From Neisseriaceae bacterium (GTDB lineage: Bacteria > Pseudomonadota > Gammaproteobacteria > Burkholderiales > Chromobacteriaceae), in contig JAIYAC010000018.1 of the NCBI GenBank assembly GCA_027489245.1, forward strand, positions 43,526 through 107,525: a stretch of DNA of 64,000 bases, given 5' to 3'. Below, one piece after another: positions 9,365 to 18,455 of this stretch. Numbering within the stretch: the first letter of the stretch is position 1; the number at the start of each line of letters is the position of its first letter. The notes beneath the pieces are model-generated. The model was given only the letters and a program-made list of their open reading frames with translations, was not told where the DNA came from and ran no database searches. The position numbers and the translations under genes were made by a program.

Positions 9365-12300
9365 ATGGCAAAACCAGAGATTGACTTCAAACGCATTCGC
9401 GAGCACCAAGGTACGAAACATGGCGGATTCGAAGAGCTATGCTGCCAGCTCGCTGCCTTGGAGTGCTCTGAACTTGATTCGACCTTCATCCGCAAGGGCC
9501 CTGGGGCGGACCAAGGACTTGAGTGCTACCAGCGCTACGCGTGCGGCCGGGAAGTCGGCTGGCAGGCTAAGTACTTCGAACTGTTTGGCAAAACCCAAGA
9601 GGACGACGTCGACGACTCATTGACACGCGCTCTGGCTGCCCACCCTGCACTCGACACCTTCATCCTTTGTTTGCCCATTAACCTGCGCGACAACCGGTCG
9701 GGCAAGAGCCTGAGCCCGCTCCAGCGATATGAGACATGGTGCTCGAGGCGTATCGCGCAGGCCAAAGCAGAAGGACGCAAACTCGATATAGAACTCTGGA
9801 GCGCCAGTCGCATTGAAGAGCGGCTGAGCCGTAACAATCCACTCTATTCTGGACGTCTTCGATACTGGTTCGATGTAACGCGCCTGACACCCGGCTGGTT
9901 TGCGGAGAAGTTTGAAGCACAACGTAGAAATCTGGGTGAGCGGTACACACCGGAGAGCCATGTTGACCTGCCCATTCAAGAGGCACTACAGGCCCTTGCC
10001 CGAGACGCGGAATTGCTGGCCTGGCCTCACCAGTGGTCAGCAAAAATCACCACCGCCTTGGACGAGGTCACTAACAGCCTTCGGATAAACAAGAAGACTA
10101 CGACCCGAGATTTTTTGTACTCAACGGTTACCGCCCTAACCGACGCTCTCGACAGCCCAGTAGTCACACCGGACAGCATGGTGCAGGTAGACGCTTGGTT
10201 GAAACTGACCGAGGCAGCAGAAGAGTCAGTCCGCCAAGCCATCTGCGTATGCGAGGACATTGAGGGCACTCCCCGTACCACCGTCCTCAATAACCTCTTC
10301 GCCCTGCTCACTGCACTGGATCAGGTTCATTCAGTCCTCGCGGGCAGTATCTGGAAGCTAGTCAACCAGCGGATCCTCGTTGTGACTGGGCAGGCTGGAA
10401 TTGGCAAGTCTCATCTGCTCGGTGATTTCGGCGCGAGGCAAATCTCGCACGAGCGGCCATGCATCCTAGTGCTCACTGGCACAATGAACGAAAGCGACCC
10501 TTGGGAGCAGATTCGTACCCAGCTGGACCTATCTTCGCTTACCACGGAGGACTTCCTCGGTGCTTTGGATGCCGCTGCAGAGGCTGCAGGCTGCCGGGCG
10601 GTTATTACTATTGATGCGCTCAATGAACGTCACGGCATCCAGCTTTGGACGTCTCGCCTGCCGGGTTTCCTTACTACCATCGAGAGGTTCCCACGAATTG
10701 CTGTCGCACTGACGATACGAGACACATACACCCGGTACTTCCCTCTTAAGGACCTGCCGCAGTTGGTTCACAACGGCTTTGCCGGGCACACGGCGCAGGC
10801 CGCAAAGATTTACCTTGACCGCCGCGGCATCGCCCGGCCAAGTTCTCCGAATCTTTCGAGGGAGTTCGAGAACCCATTGTTCTTGAGAACCTGCTGTGAC
10901 TTCTTGGACACTCAGGGGCTTAAACAACTGCCCAAGGGCGTGAAGGGCATCACGCAGCTTTTTGACTTCTATCTGGATGCACTTGCCGAGTCAGTCGAGC
11001 GGGCTTTGCAGCTTGACTACCATCAGCGAATTCCGCGCAGGGCTCTGAACGCATTCCTTCAGGCCTGCACGGCCGACGATGCTCAAGGCTCGCTTCCGAA
11101 AAACCACGCTCTGGAGCTCTTCGAGCGGTTTCTGCAGTCGTCCGGTCGCGTTGACAGGAGCTTATTTTCGGTATTTCTGTCCGAAGGTGTGCTGACCCTC
11201 GATATTTTTCCGAGCGAAGATGGGGTCGCCGAGTTGGTCCGATTCACGTTCGAAAGACTATATGACCACCTGCGGGCCAAGGATTTATTGGCCACACACG
11301 TGAATACCAATGACATTGCTGGATCCTTCTCGCGTGCGCCTCTGGTCAGTTATTTTAGCGAGGATGCGCTCTGGTCAAACGCCGGCGTTGTCGAAGCGAT
11401 GACTATCCAGTTGCCCGAATGCTTCGGCATTGAGCTATTCGATGTTTTGCCACCAGAGGCCTTGCACGACTCGATTTTGGTCGATGCTTTTGAGGCTTCT
11501 CTCGTTTGGCGGCAGCCAAACATGTTCACTGAAGGTACGCTGCATTGGGCCGAGAGAATAGCTGAGGCTCATAACAAAAGCATCTTCGCCGCTCTCCTCC
11601 TGGTTTGCACGGAACCTGAGAACCGCTTTAACGCTGATTGCCTTCACGAACAGCTCAGCGTACTAAGCTTGGCAGAGCGTGACGCTGGGTGGTCCGTGTA
11701 CCTTGCGTTGGACGACCTTGACGAAGGCGGCCCAGTGGAGTCGCTTATTGATTGGGCATGGCAAGTTGAGCCCGTGGCCGTGGAGCCGGAACGCCTCCGC
11801 TTAGCTGCGGTAGCACTTACATGGCTCCTATCGACCTCGAATCGGGCGGTACGTGACTTGGCCACCAAAGGACTCGTGCACCTTCTTTCCACGAACCTCA
11901 GTCAGGTTGCTGGTTTGCTAGAGGGGTTCGACGGCGTCAACGACCCATACATAATGGAAAGGTTGCTTGCGGCCAGCTATGGGGCCGTACTGCAGGGGAC
12001 CGACCGTCCTGGCTGCAAATTGTTGGCACACATGGTCTGGACGCTGTTCTTTGCACCTGGCAGACAGCCTCCGCTGCACATACTTTCCCGAGACTACGCT
12101 CTTGGCATCCTGGAATACGCACAAGCGGTCAGTGAGCTGCCTCCTGATATCGACCTCAATACATGCCGAGCGAGTTTCATGTCCGCATGGCCGCTTGAGA
12201 GTGTGACAAATGCCGATCTCGAAAACTTCAAGGAAAATGGCCTCCGGAATTCCATCGCCTACTCGATGGACGAGTTCGGGGACTTCGGAAATTACACCGT

Positions 12301-13858
12301 TAGCAGCTGGCTGCATGACATCACTGAGATGCCAAAGTCCTTCGCCGGCCGAACCTCGAGGAACATCTTTGCCGAGTGGGAAACGCAGTTTCTGGAAGCA
12401 GCAACAACTAGACAGCTCGATTCTTATGTAGAAGTCCAACAAGCCGCCCAGAATTACCGGCGGCGACAGGAGTGTAAGGTTGATCTCGACAACTTCTTCA
12501 ACAATGAAACACGCGAAGAAACTGATCGACTATGGGAGTTGCTTTGCCATGTGAATCAGTCTTTCCGAGCCGAGTTGAACAAAGCTAGTCTCGAAAAATA
12601 TGAGGCGTTTGCCGAACACTATCTGCTCGAATCTACCCGAATGGACAGCGAAGGCATCGGCCCACGAAACATCGACCATGCACCTGTGCGACGCTGGGTG
12701 TGCGCGCGGGCTCACCAGCTTGGGTGGACACCGCAACTGTTCTCAGAGTTCGACGATGGTCCTCACATATCCCGTGAGCGAATCGGTAATCACAGAGTTG
12801 AGCGTGTGGGCAAGAAGTACCAGCGCATCGCGTTAGCTGAAGCAACGGCGCAGATTACGGACAACCTGACTGTCAGCTCATTTTCTGAGCGGGGTCTTCT
12901 CAAAGCGTTCGAGTCGGGACCCGAGAGCCTCTCCAGTATGCGAGATATTGATCCATCGCTACTGCTTCGGCGTACACAGCAAACAGGCTGGGCCTCGACA
13001 CCAGTGACATGGTGGACCCCGACACAGCCCCAGTTGCCCGCTGGAACCACCGAGGTATTACTGGCTTGGCTGCAGGTACGCTCTGACTTATGTGACGGGC
13101 CGGAAAATATCGAGGTCACTAATCCTGAGGATGAGAGCTGGCTTATCCTGGATTGCCACCGTCATTGGCGTGTTCCGGGCCAGAACAAGAGAAATCACTC
13201 GGATGCCTGGTCTCACATCACCTGTCTAATTACGTCGCGCGGCAACGGAAAGCAACTTGCCCGTGATCTCTTGAGACAACACCGAGGGGATGCCAGCCGT
13301 TTTCCTGGTAATAGGGATCTCTCAAGTTTTCTCGGAGAGCATGGTTGGCGGGATGGTGGGGAATTTGAGCTTCAGACTCATGAATACAGTGGAATTAGAA
13401 TACCGTGCACGGTCTGCATCAACTCGTTGACGGGTGGCGGACACTCTGCTGACAACTCTGTAGAGGAGGCGTTCACGTTACACGTTCCATCCTCAGTGCT
13501 TATGCGAACCCTAGGATTGAAGCTTCGTAACGGCATGGCGCCCGAGTATGTAGATACCAACGGTATCGTGCGATTTGTAGATCCCTCACTTCGAGCCCGA
13601 GGGCCAAGCGCTGCTGTAGTATCCAGAGACTTTTTTTTGCAGGAACTTGAGCATGCCGGATGGGAGCCAGTTTGGGTAATCGCAGGAGAGAAAAATGTCT
13701 ATGCAGGTAGCACGATGAGCATGAAAGGGTTTGGTGGCCGCATATGCCACACCACTGTTTATCGAGTTGAGAATGGGGTAATTGTTAAACAAGGCGAGCT
13801 CATACAAGAACATGCAGCTTCACCAGAGCAACTCAAAGCATTACATAGTTCAAATTAA
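9365..13858 (+). CDS. Avs-like antiviral protein: Mrr-type nuclease fused to STAND NTPase
   Basis: A 1497-residue protein. The N-terminus is a PD-(D/E)XK/Mrr-like nuclease domain: KGPGADQGLECY (Asp49, Glu53) and WQAKYF (Gln67-Ala-Lys69, the QxK variant common in Mrr). The central NTPase has Walker A G342-QAGIGK-S349 and Walker B ITIDALNE (Asp417), typical of STAND ATPases. The remaining roughly 1000 residues form a long C-terminal region without motifs I can name, as expected for a sensor domain. Known Avs proteins recognise conserved phage proteins, oligomerise and cleave DNA; the same mode is inferred here. AAAGGA lies about 8 nt before the ATG. G+C (about 54%) differs from both neighbours, so this gene has its own history. 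Confidence 0.8.
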   Translation: MAKPEIDFKRIREHQGTKHGGFEELCCQLAALECSELDSTFIRKGPGADQGLECYQRYACGREVGWQAKYFELFGKTQEDDVDDSLTRALAAHPALDTFILCLPINLRDNRSGKSLSPLQRYETWCSRRIAQAKAEGRKLDIELWSASRIEERLSRNNPLYSGRLRYWFDVTRLTPGWFAEKFEAQRRNLGERYTPESHVDLPIQEALQALARDAELLAWPHQWSAKITTALDEVTNSLRINKKTTTRDFLYSTVTALTDALDSPVVTPDSMVQVDAWLKLTEAAEESVRQAICVCEDIEGTPRTTVLNNLFALLTALDQVHSVLAGSIWKLVNQRILVVTGQAGIGKSHLLGDFGARQISHERPCILVLTGTMNESDPWEQIRTQLDLSSLTTEDFLGALDAAAEAAGCRAVITIDALNERHGIQLWTSRLPGFLTTIERFPRIAVALTIRDTYTRYFPLKDLPQLVHNGFAGHTAQAAKIYLDRRGIARPSSPNLSREFENPLFLRTCCDFLDTQGLKQLPKGVKGITQLFDFYLDALAESVERALQLDYHQRIPRRALNAFLQACTADDAQGSLPKNHALELFERFLQSSGRVDRSLFSVFLSEGVLTLDIFPSEDGVAELVRFTFERLYDHLRAKDLLATHVNTNDIAGSFSRAPLVSYFSEDALWSNAGVVEAMTIQLPECFGIELFDVLPPEALHDSILVDAFEASLVWRQPNMFTEGTLHWAERIAEAHNKSIFAALLLVCTEPENRFNADCLHEQLSVLSLAERDAGWSVYLALDDLDEGGPVESLIDWAWQVEPVAVEPERLRLAAVALTWLLSTSNRAVRDLATKGLVHLLSTNLSQVAGLLEGFDGVNDPYIMERLLAASYGAVLQGTDRPGCKLLAHMVWTLFFAPGRQPPLHILSRDYALGILEYAQAVSELPPDIDLNTCRASFMSAWPLESVTNADLENFKENGLRNSIAYSMDEFGDFGNYTVSSWLHDITEMPKSFAGRTSRNIFAEWETQFLEAATTRQLDSYVEVQQAAQNYRRRQECKVDLDNFFNNETREETDRLWELLCHVNQSFRAELNKASLEKYEAFAEHYLLESTRMDSEGIGPRNIDHAPVRRWVCARAHQLGWTPQLFSEFDDGPHISRERIGNHRVERVGKKYQRIALAEATAQITDNLTVSSFSERGLLKAFESGPESLSSMRDIDPSLLLRRTQQTGWASTPVTWWTPTQPQLPAGTTEVLLAWLQVRSDLCDGPENIEVTNPEDESWLILDCHRHWRVPGQNKRNHSDAWSHITCLITSRGNGKQLARDLLRQHRGDASRFPGNRDLSSFLGEHGWRDGGEFELQTHEYSGIRIPCTVCINSLTGGGHSADNSVEEAFTLHVPSSVLMRTLGLKLRNGMAPEYVDTNGIVRFVDPSLRARGPSAAVVSRDFFLQELEHAGWEPVWVIAGEKNVYAGSTMSMKGFGGRICHTTVYRVENGVIVKQGELIQEHAASPEQLKALHSSN

Positions 13859-13928
13859 ATTTTGCCACCTTGAAACGACAAAAGCATTACCCAAATCACA
13901 CACTCAAAATTAACCCAAAAGATAACAG

Positions 13929-14420
13929 ATGTGCACAAATAATTTAATTGGAAAACTGGTTGAAACAGATAGCCCTGACAAATGGGCAGACATGACCAGA
14001 CACCTTGCACCGACCGAAAAAAGAATGGTCTTTGATGAAGCGGAGCCGCTTTGGATAAAACGTATGTGGTTGGATGGAAAACTACTAATTCATCCAGATG
14101 TGGCCGAACAACTTTCTAGCATGAATTGGAAGCCAAATGATCTGCAAAAAAAAATGATCTGGGCAAGTGTTCTAGCTTCGTTCAACAGCTCTGATAGCCA
14201 AAAGCGTTTTCATGACATCAAGCAGCGCATAATAAAAAAATATGGAAACTCATGGTGGTTTGATGTCTACAAACGCCTAAAACCAGCCTATGCGGCTAGA
14301 GTGCAGATAGAAAAAACATTTGGCCCGGCCCTTGAACATGCGGCATCAATTAGCAAAGTTCTTGGCGCTGCTTCGTATGAAACTCGGATGTATATTTTCC
14401 AGAGAATTCCGAAAGTGTAG
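13929..14420 (+). CDS. Hypothetical protein downstream of the Avs-like gene
   Basis: A 163-residue, mostly helical, basic protein I do not recognise. Features visible are a Trp-rich stretch (PLWIKRMWLDGK, MNWKPNDL, NSWWFDVYKRLKP) and no signal peptide or membrane segment. It starts 70 nt after the Avs-like gene in the same direction, so the two may be cotranscribed. Whether it is an accessory factor or just a neighbour cannot be told from sequence. The ATG lacks a strong ribosome binding site. Confidence 0.55.
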   Translation: MCTNNLIGKLVETDSPDKWADMTRHLAPTEKRMVFDEAEPLWIKRMWLDGKLLIHPDVAEQLSSMNWKPNDLQKKMIWASVLASFNSSDSQKRFHDIKQRIIKKYGNSWWFDVYKRLKPAYAARVQIEKTFGPALEHAASISKVLGAASYETRMYIFQRIPKV

Positions 14421-14556
14421 CCTCATATACCAGCCCCATATGCCACACAGCTCGCACGTGGTCGCCGAGTTAATTCGTTCTAATCAATTGCGAGTTGCTC
14501 AGCGATATATTATATTTACATAATCACTTTCGTAATGGCGCATAAGGAGCGTAATT

Positions 14557-16143
14557 TTGAAACCAGTACTTGGGCTATTCGACAATGAAGATCAGTTTCG
14601 CGATTTCCTAGCTGTTAACCTCAATCTCATTGAGCAGGGACTGAGGCTTGTCAGCACAAACTACTCTGTCACTACGCAGCAAGGTGCCAACGGAGCGTTG
14701 GACATTCTTGCCAAGGATAAGCATGGTTCATTCGTTATTATCGAGGTGAAGAGAAGCGAATCTGCCGCCCGACAAGCGCTGCACGAACTCAGCAAGTACC
14801 TAGCCGCATTCTTGACGACTGAGCGAGTCGACGAACACAAACTAAGATGCTTTGTTGTTTCCACTTTGTGGCACGAGCTCGACACGCCATTAGCCTATTT
14901 CCGTAGTACTACAAAGGTGGATGTCAAAGGATTCGAGGCGACCGCGCTGAGAGGTAACGTTAAAGTGGCAGAGAGGGTATTGCCACCGATCGACAACTTG
15001 CCAAAATTGTGCCCCGATACACGTCTCGTGCAGGTCGTGCCCGGACATTTAATGATCGCAATCATTAACGACCTAGAAAATGCGTTGAAGAAGCTACCCA
15101 TGGTGCGAGTTGGGCTACTTCAATTTGAGCCCCAAGCGGGTCATGAAGATTTGGCAGTTCTTTGTTTATGGAGAGTTGCGGATAGTGAACTTGAGCAGGT
15201 CCGAACCATACTTGGATTAGATTACTGCAGCAACAATGCTGCTTATTATCCAGAGTGGGCGGAAGAGTCAAATATTCTCGATTGGATAATGGACCAGAGC
15301 TTGGCCATCGCCCCCAACTTCAACGAAATGCGCTTAGGAACGCCAGAGAAGATTACGTCCTTGCTGGAAAAGCGTCCTTTCCAGAAGCTGGTCAAATTGG
15401 GAGACTGGCCATCAAGGGACCTCGTACATGACTTAAGTGAAATGCAACGATGTGTAGTTGCTCAAGACATATCGTCTTCAGGTAGAAGGTCGAACCGATA
15501 CCTCTTCAATGGTTCATCCAGTCCGAAGACGGGTCCGTCATGGAAGTACATGTCGGCAGCGTTCTCGTCCTTCATAGGATTTGAACCGTTCTGGCAGTCG
15601 GAGGTTGAGCGTTTCCTTGCGACCATCGGAACTTCGTCTGACGTCGAATTTTACGGTTATGACACTAGGCACTTTCAATTTCGAATCTACCAATATCTCA
15701 ATAACAGCAAAGCACAGTTGTCCCAGTTCAAGATCACAGTCTCAGATATATCAGGTGCAACTACCCACCTCATGATAGGTGGCTGGGCTTGGGATGGTGA
15801 GACATGTCCAGACGACGCTATTGCCAATTTGATAAACACTTATGGCTCAATAGATTTGGCGCGCGTCATGTTGTTCAGTTCGAAAGACGACCGCCGGTAT
15901 GAGTCAGCGCTTCTCGCTCATGGCTTTCATCCGTTTGTTATCGAGCTAGAGACAACAACCAATCAAGGTAACATCTACTGGTGTGAGCCTTGCCCAAAAA
16001 ACATCAGCCTCGAACTCGGCATAGATGAGTTCGTCGCGAGAAATAAGCCCTACTGCCAGAAAATCAAAGAGGTTTACGCAGACATTCCTCCTGAACCGAA
16101 CGGTATCCGCCGTGCCGTGTTCTTCGAGTTGACAGGGCAGTAA
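14557..16143 (+). CDS. NucS/DUF91-like PD-(D/E)XK endonuclease-domain protein
   Basis: A 528-residue protein whose N-terminal 130 residues match the endonuclease NucS-type nuclease fold: GALDILAKDKHG (Asp49), FVIIEVKRSES (Glu63-Val-Lys65) and Gln73 in ARQALHELSKYL. This is the D...ExK...Q pattern of NucS and related PD-(D/E)XK enzymes acting on DNA. The remaining 400 residues show no domain I can name and are much longer than the short N-terminal domain of archaeal NucS. The start is a TTG at 14557 with AAGGAG 8 nt upstream. It lies among defence-type cargo, so a nuclease effector role is likely, with the long C-terminus possibly sensing or binding a partner. Confidence 0.72.
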   Translation: MKPVLGLFDNEDQFRDFLAVNLNLIEQGLRLVSTNYSVTTQQGANGALDILAKDKHGSFVIIEVKRSESAARQALHELSKYLAAFLTTERVDEHKLRCFVVSTLWHELDTPLAYFRSTTKVDVKGFEATALRGNVKVAERVLPPIDNLPKLCPDTRLVQVVPGHLMIAIINDLENALKKLPMVRVGLLQFEPQAGHEDLAVLCLWRVADSELEQVRTILGLDYCSNNAAYYPEWAEESNILDWIMDQSLAIAPNFNEMRLGTPEKITSLLEKRPFQKLVKLGDWPSRDLVHDLSEMQRCVVAQDISSSGRRSNRYLFNGSSSPKTGPSWKYMSAAFSSFIGFEPFWQSEVERFLATIGTSSDVEFYGYDTRHFQFRIYQYLNNSKAQLSQFKITVSDISGATTHLMIGGWAWDGETCPDDAIANLINTYGSIDLARVMLFSSKDDRRYESALLAHGFHPFVIELETTTNQGNIYWCEPCPKNISLELGIDEFVARNKPYCQKIKEVYADIPPEPNGIRRAVFFELTGQ

Positions 16144-16424
16144 AGTTGTAATTTACACAAGACGATGATGGCTCACTGAGTAGGCAACTTTGGACCAAAT
16201 ACTGGCCTCCGCAGCCCGTTTACAACACTATATCGGATGGTGAAGCAGCATGCCCCAACTTCCGCCATGGCTGACGATATGTTAGTGGGCAGCAACTGGT
16301 CGGCCAGATCGGTCATTATCGTCGTACTTCCTGAGTTTTTAACATATCTTGACCACCATTTGAGACACCGCTCAGATGGAATCTACGGCCATACTGTATA
16401 TAAAAACGTCAACCAAGGGTTTGC

Positions 16425-16916
16425 ATGCAAATCTATATTTCTATTCTCTCTATAATATTCTCATCAATTGCACTTATTTTCACCTTCAAAAAAGACATGC
16501 ATCGCTTGCATATCTCAATTGAATACCGGAAAAATCATTATCATGACATACTATCAATTAATAATGACGCCTCATTTCCTGTAGGCATTTCTGCCGTAGG
16601 TCACGTAAACCTTGCTGGAGGTATTACCTGGTTAACTGATTTGGGAGAGTATCGAGAAAACAAGCATGTGAAATACCCACTCAGGATAGATCCGCGCAGC
16701 ACTTATCTCTGTACTGTAGTACATGGCCCAGACTTTCCTAGAAAACAAAATACATACGGTTATTGCGTACAACTTGAGTGTGGTAGAACCTTTTTCTGCA
16801 AAGGAAATCTTCCATGGCTTTTATCTATAAAACTTACTTCCCAGTCTCTCATTTCACGAATCAGTTCAGGACGCTATGGTTTTCCTAAGAACAAAATTTA
16901 TGTAAGAAATTCTTAG
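16425..16916 (+). CDS. Small membrane-anchored hypothetical protein
   Basis: A 163-residue protein with one N-terminal hydrophobic helix (about residues 3-21, ISILSIIFSSIALIFTF) followed by a KKD stop-transfer and a soluble, beta-rich region. Such an architecture suits an inner-membrane-anchored cytoplasmic domain. It is the last gene before the transposon right end, about 105 bp from the first TnsB-type repeat. I do not recognise the family. G+C is low. Confidence 0.5.
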   Translation: MQIYISILSIIFSSIALIFTFKKDMHRLHISIEYRKNHYHDILSINNDASFPVGISAVGHVNLAGGITWLTDLGEYRENKHVKYPLRIDPRSTYLCTVVHGPDFPRKQNTYGYCVQLECGRTFFCKGNLPWLLSIKLTSQSLISRISSGRYGFPKNKIYVRNS

Positions 16917-17022
16917 AATTAATCATACTTGGTAATTTACAAATTCGCTAATAGAATTGCTGACAAGTAGAAGTTGACGATTACAAACCTGCGACCGTTC
17001 TGCCCTATCAGAGTATGCAAGC

Positions 17023-17161
17023 TTATCTGTCACACATAAAAAATATGCATGGTTATGTGTCGCTGACTTGGTGCTTTATCTGTCGCCACATCCCGTAAGC
17101 GACTGATTCACATAGGGATGCATTGCAAACTTATGTGTCGCTCGGCGCATTTTTATTGACA
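17023..17161 (+). repeat. Transposon right end with four TnsB-type binding repeats
   Basis: Four direct repeats of TTATNTGTCRC occur at 17023-17033, 17053-17063, 17076-17086 and 17131-17141. Read inward from the right, the end starts TGTCAATAAAAATGCG and then GCGACACATAAG, the usual Tn7-like design of a terminal TGT followed by spaced TnsB sites. The element is taken to end at the A of ...TTGACA at 17161; the next five bases, TTTGG, would be one copy of the target-site duplication. The matching left copy is not in the window. Confidence 0.78.
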
Positions 17162-17173
17162 TTTGGCTATGTA

Positions 17174-17203
17174 AAAGGCACACTGTTTAAGTGTGCCTTT
17201 TTT
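17174..17203. terminator. Hairpin terminator just outside the transposon end
   Basis: A perfect 11-bp stem, AAAGGCACACT with AGTGTGCCTTT, a 5-nt loop and a T run on the + strand (A/T runs on both sides, so possibly bidirectional). It begins 12 bp beyond the transposon terminus, while the closest upstream gene belongs to the transposon. It probably belonged to the gene beside which the element inserted. Confidence 0.8.
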
Positions 17204-17273
17204 ATTATTTTCAAATTGAAAGTATGCGCAAAAATGCCGCACGCCCAAATTAAACCACCCGGACAAATTGACA

Positions 17274-18455
17274 ATGGAAAATCTAATCTTACTAGAAGAT
17301 AAGCGCCTAAATTGCACTACAACATCAGGAGTCATAAGTGCAGACGACTATTTGGAAATCGTACAAAAGGCTTACGAAAATAGAGGCGGCATTGAAGGGC
17401 AGCGAGCACCATTAAAAACAAAAACTGCAATTGTTATTCGGAAAAGAATGATTGCGGACGTTATTAATGGGGCCATTTTGCCGGCAGTTGTGCTGGGTGC
17501 AGTACTGACGTCAGAAAAAATCAATGAGCTTAGAGGAATAACAAGAAATGAACAATTGTCTGAGTTTCTGCGTGAGCTTAGTGGTGATGAAATCTCAATT
17601 ATCGATGGAGTTCAGCGAACAACTGCACTATCCCAAGCGATCATTGAAAATGAAAAAGTCAAGGAAAGCTACATAAGGTTTGAACTTTGGGCCTCAGAGG
17701 AAGTCGGTGCCTTAATATATCGAATGCTTGTGCTTAACACAGGTCAAGTTCCATGGGACATAAAGCGTCAACTTGAAACAGTATACCGACAAGTAACCAA
17801 AAAAATTAATATAGAAATCCCTGAGATCAGCCTATTGTCAATTGATGAATCATCAAGAAGATCGTCGCATGGTCAATATAGGGCAGCACTGGTTGTAGAA
17901 ATGTTTCTCGCATTTACTTCCAGGTCACCGCACGTTGACGTAAAAGAGAAAGTTGCAGAAGACTTCATGCGAATGGACGCCACTGAGATATTGGCAAAGA
18001 ATGAATCCATGAACGTTTTCATCAAGACACTAAAGTGGCTACATAAAATAGATAGCAGCATTTCCAACTACTCCCCAGACAATGATCTTGATGGCCGATT
18101 CGAAAAGGGCCTTGACTTATTTACTAGCAATACGGCCTGCGTTAGCTTTGTAGCATCATTGGCTTCGTGGATATATGGAGAATCAGGTGAAAATTTCCCG
18201 GATGCTTATATTGCAAGCAAAGTATCCGAAATTGATTATGCAATTGACAACCTCGCTAAAAATTTAAATGCAACAATAGGCACAGATGGTGCAGATGAGT
18301 TCATGGACTTTCCCGCTCTCAATGAAAGATTGTCAGCCAAGGTCGGAAAGGTAGGCGAATTCGAGCGCGATCTTTTCTATAGAGCATTTAGGAAGATTTT
18401 AGAGAAAAGTGGCAATCTAAGCAGCATGACAATATGTTGGTCCGTGAGAGTTTGA
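17274..18455 (+). CDS. DndB/DGQHR-like protein, first gene of a coupled pair
   Basis: A 393-residue protein with IIDGVQRTTALSQAI at about residues 106-120, a variant of the DGQHR/DndB-type motif, preceded by RKRMIADVINGAILP (Arg and Asn-Gly in the usual place) and followed by LNTGQVPWDIKRQLE. DndB-type proteins work with DNA-modification defence systems and related ParB-like folds bind nucleotides or DNA; which applies here is unknown. No dnd genes are nearby. ATG 17274 is preferred over a TTG 6 nt earlier. The stop overlaps the next gene (TGATG), so translation is coupled. G+C is about 40%, far below the core genome on the right. Confidence 0.6.
   Translation: MENLILLEDKRLNCTTTSGVISADDYLEIVQKAYENRGGIEGQRAPLKTKTAIVIRKRMIADVINGAILPAVVLGAVLTSEKINELRGITRNEQLSEFLRELSGDEISIIDGVQRTTALSQAIIENEKVKESYIRFELWASEEVGALIYRMLVLNTGQVPWDIKRQLETVYRQVTKKINIEIPEISLLSIDESSRRSSHGQYRAALVVEMFLAFTSRSPHVDVKEKVAEDFMRMDATEILAKNESMNVFIKTLKWLHKIDSSISNYSPDNDLDGRFEKGLDLFTSNTACVSFVASLASWIYGESGENFPDAYIASKVSEIDYAIDNLAKNLNATIGTDGADEFMDFPALNERLSAKVGKVGEFERDLFYRAFRKILEKSGNLSSMTICWSVRV

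Larger units (their letters stand above)
1..17161 (+). mobile_element. Tn7-like transposon (right-hand part; left end outside window)
   Basis: The element is defined by a complete tnsA-tnsB-tnsC-tniQ operon at 1530-7271 and a readable right end with four TnsB-type direct repeats and a terminal ACA at 17161. Cargo between tniQ and the right end is dominated by nuclease and NTPase genes typical of defence islands. No sequence like the right-end repeats was found left of tnsA, so the left end is inferred to lie upstream of position 1, with the partial OLD-like ATPase gene probably also cargo. G+C is clearly lower than in the flanking core genome and the core-genome motif GGTTGGCCGC is absent. 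No cas genes or CRISPR repeats were seen, so nothing here suggests RNA-guided transposition. Confidence 0.75.

Noticed and set aside
1-17161. CRISPR-associated transposon
   Set aside because: No cas genes, no repeat-spacer array, and the TniQ is long and TnsD-like rather than the short CAST type.
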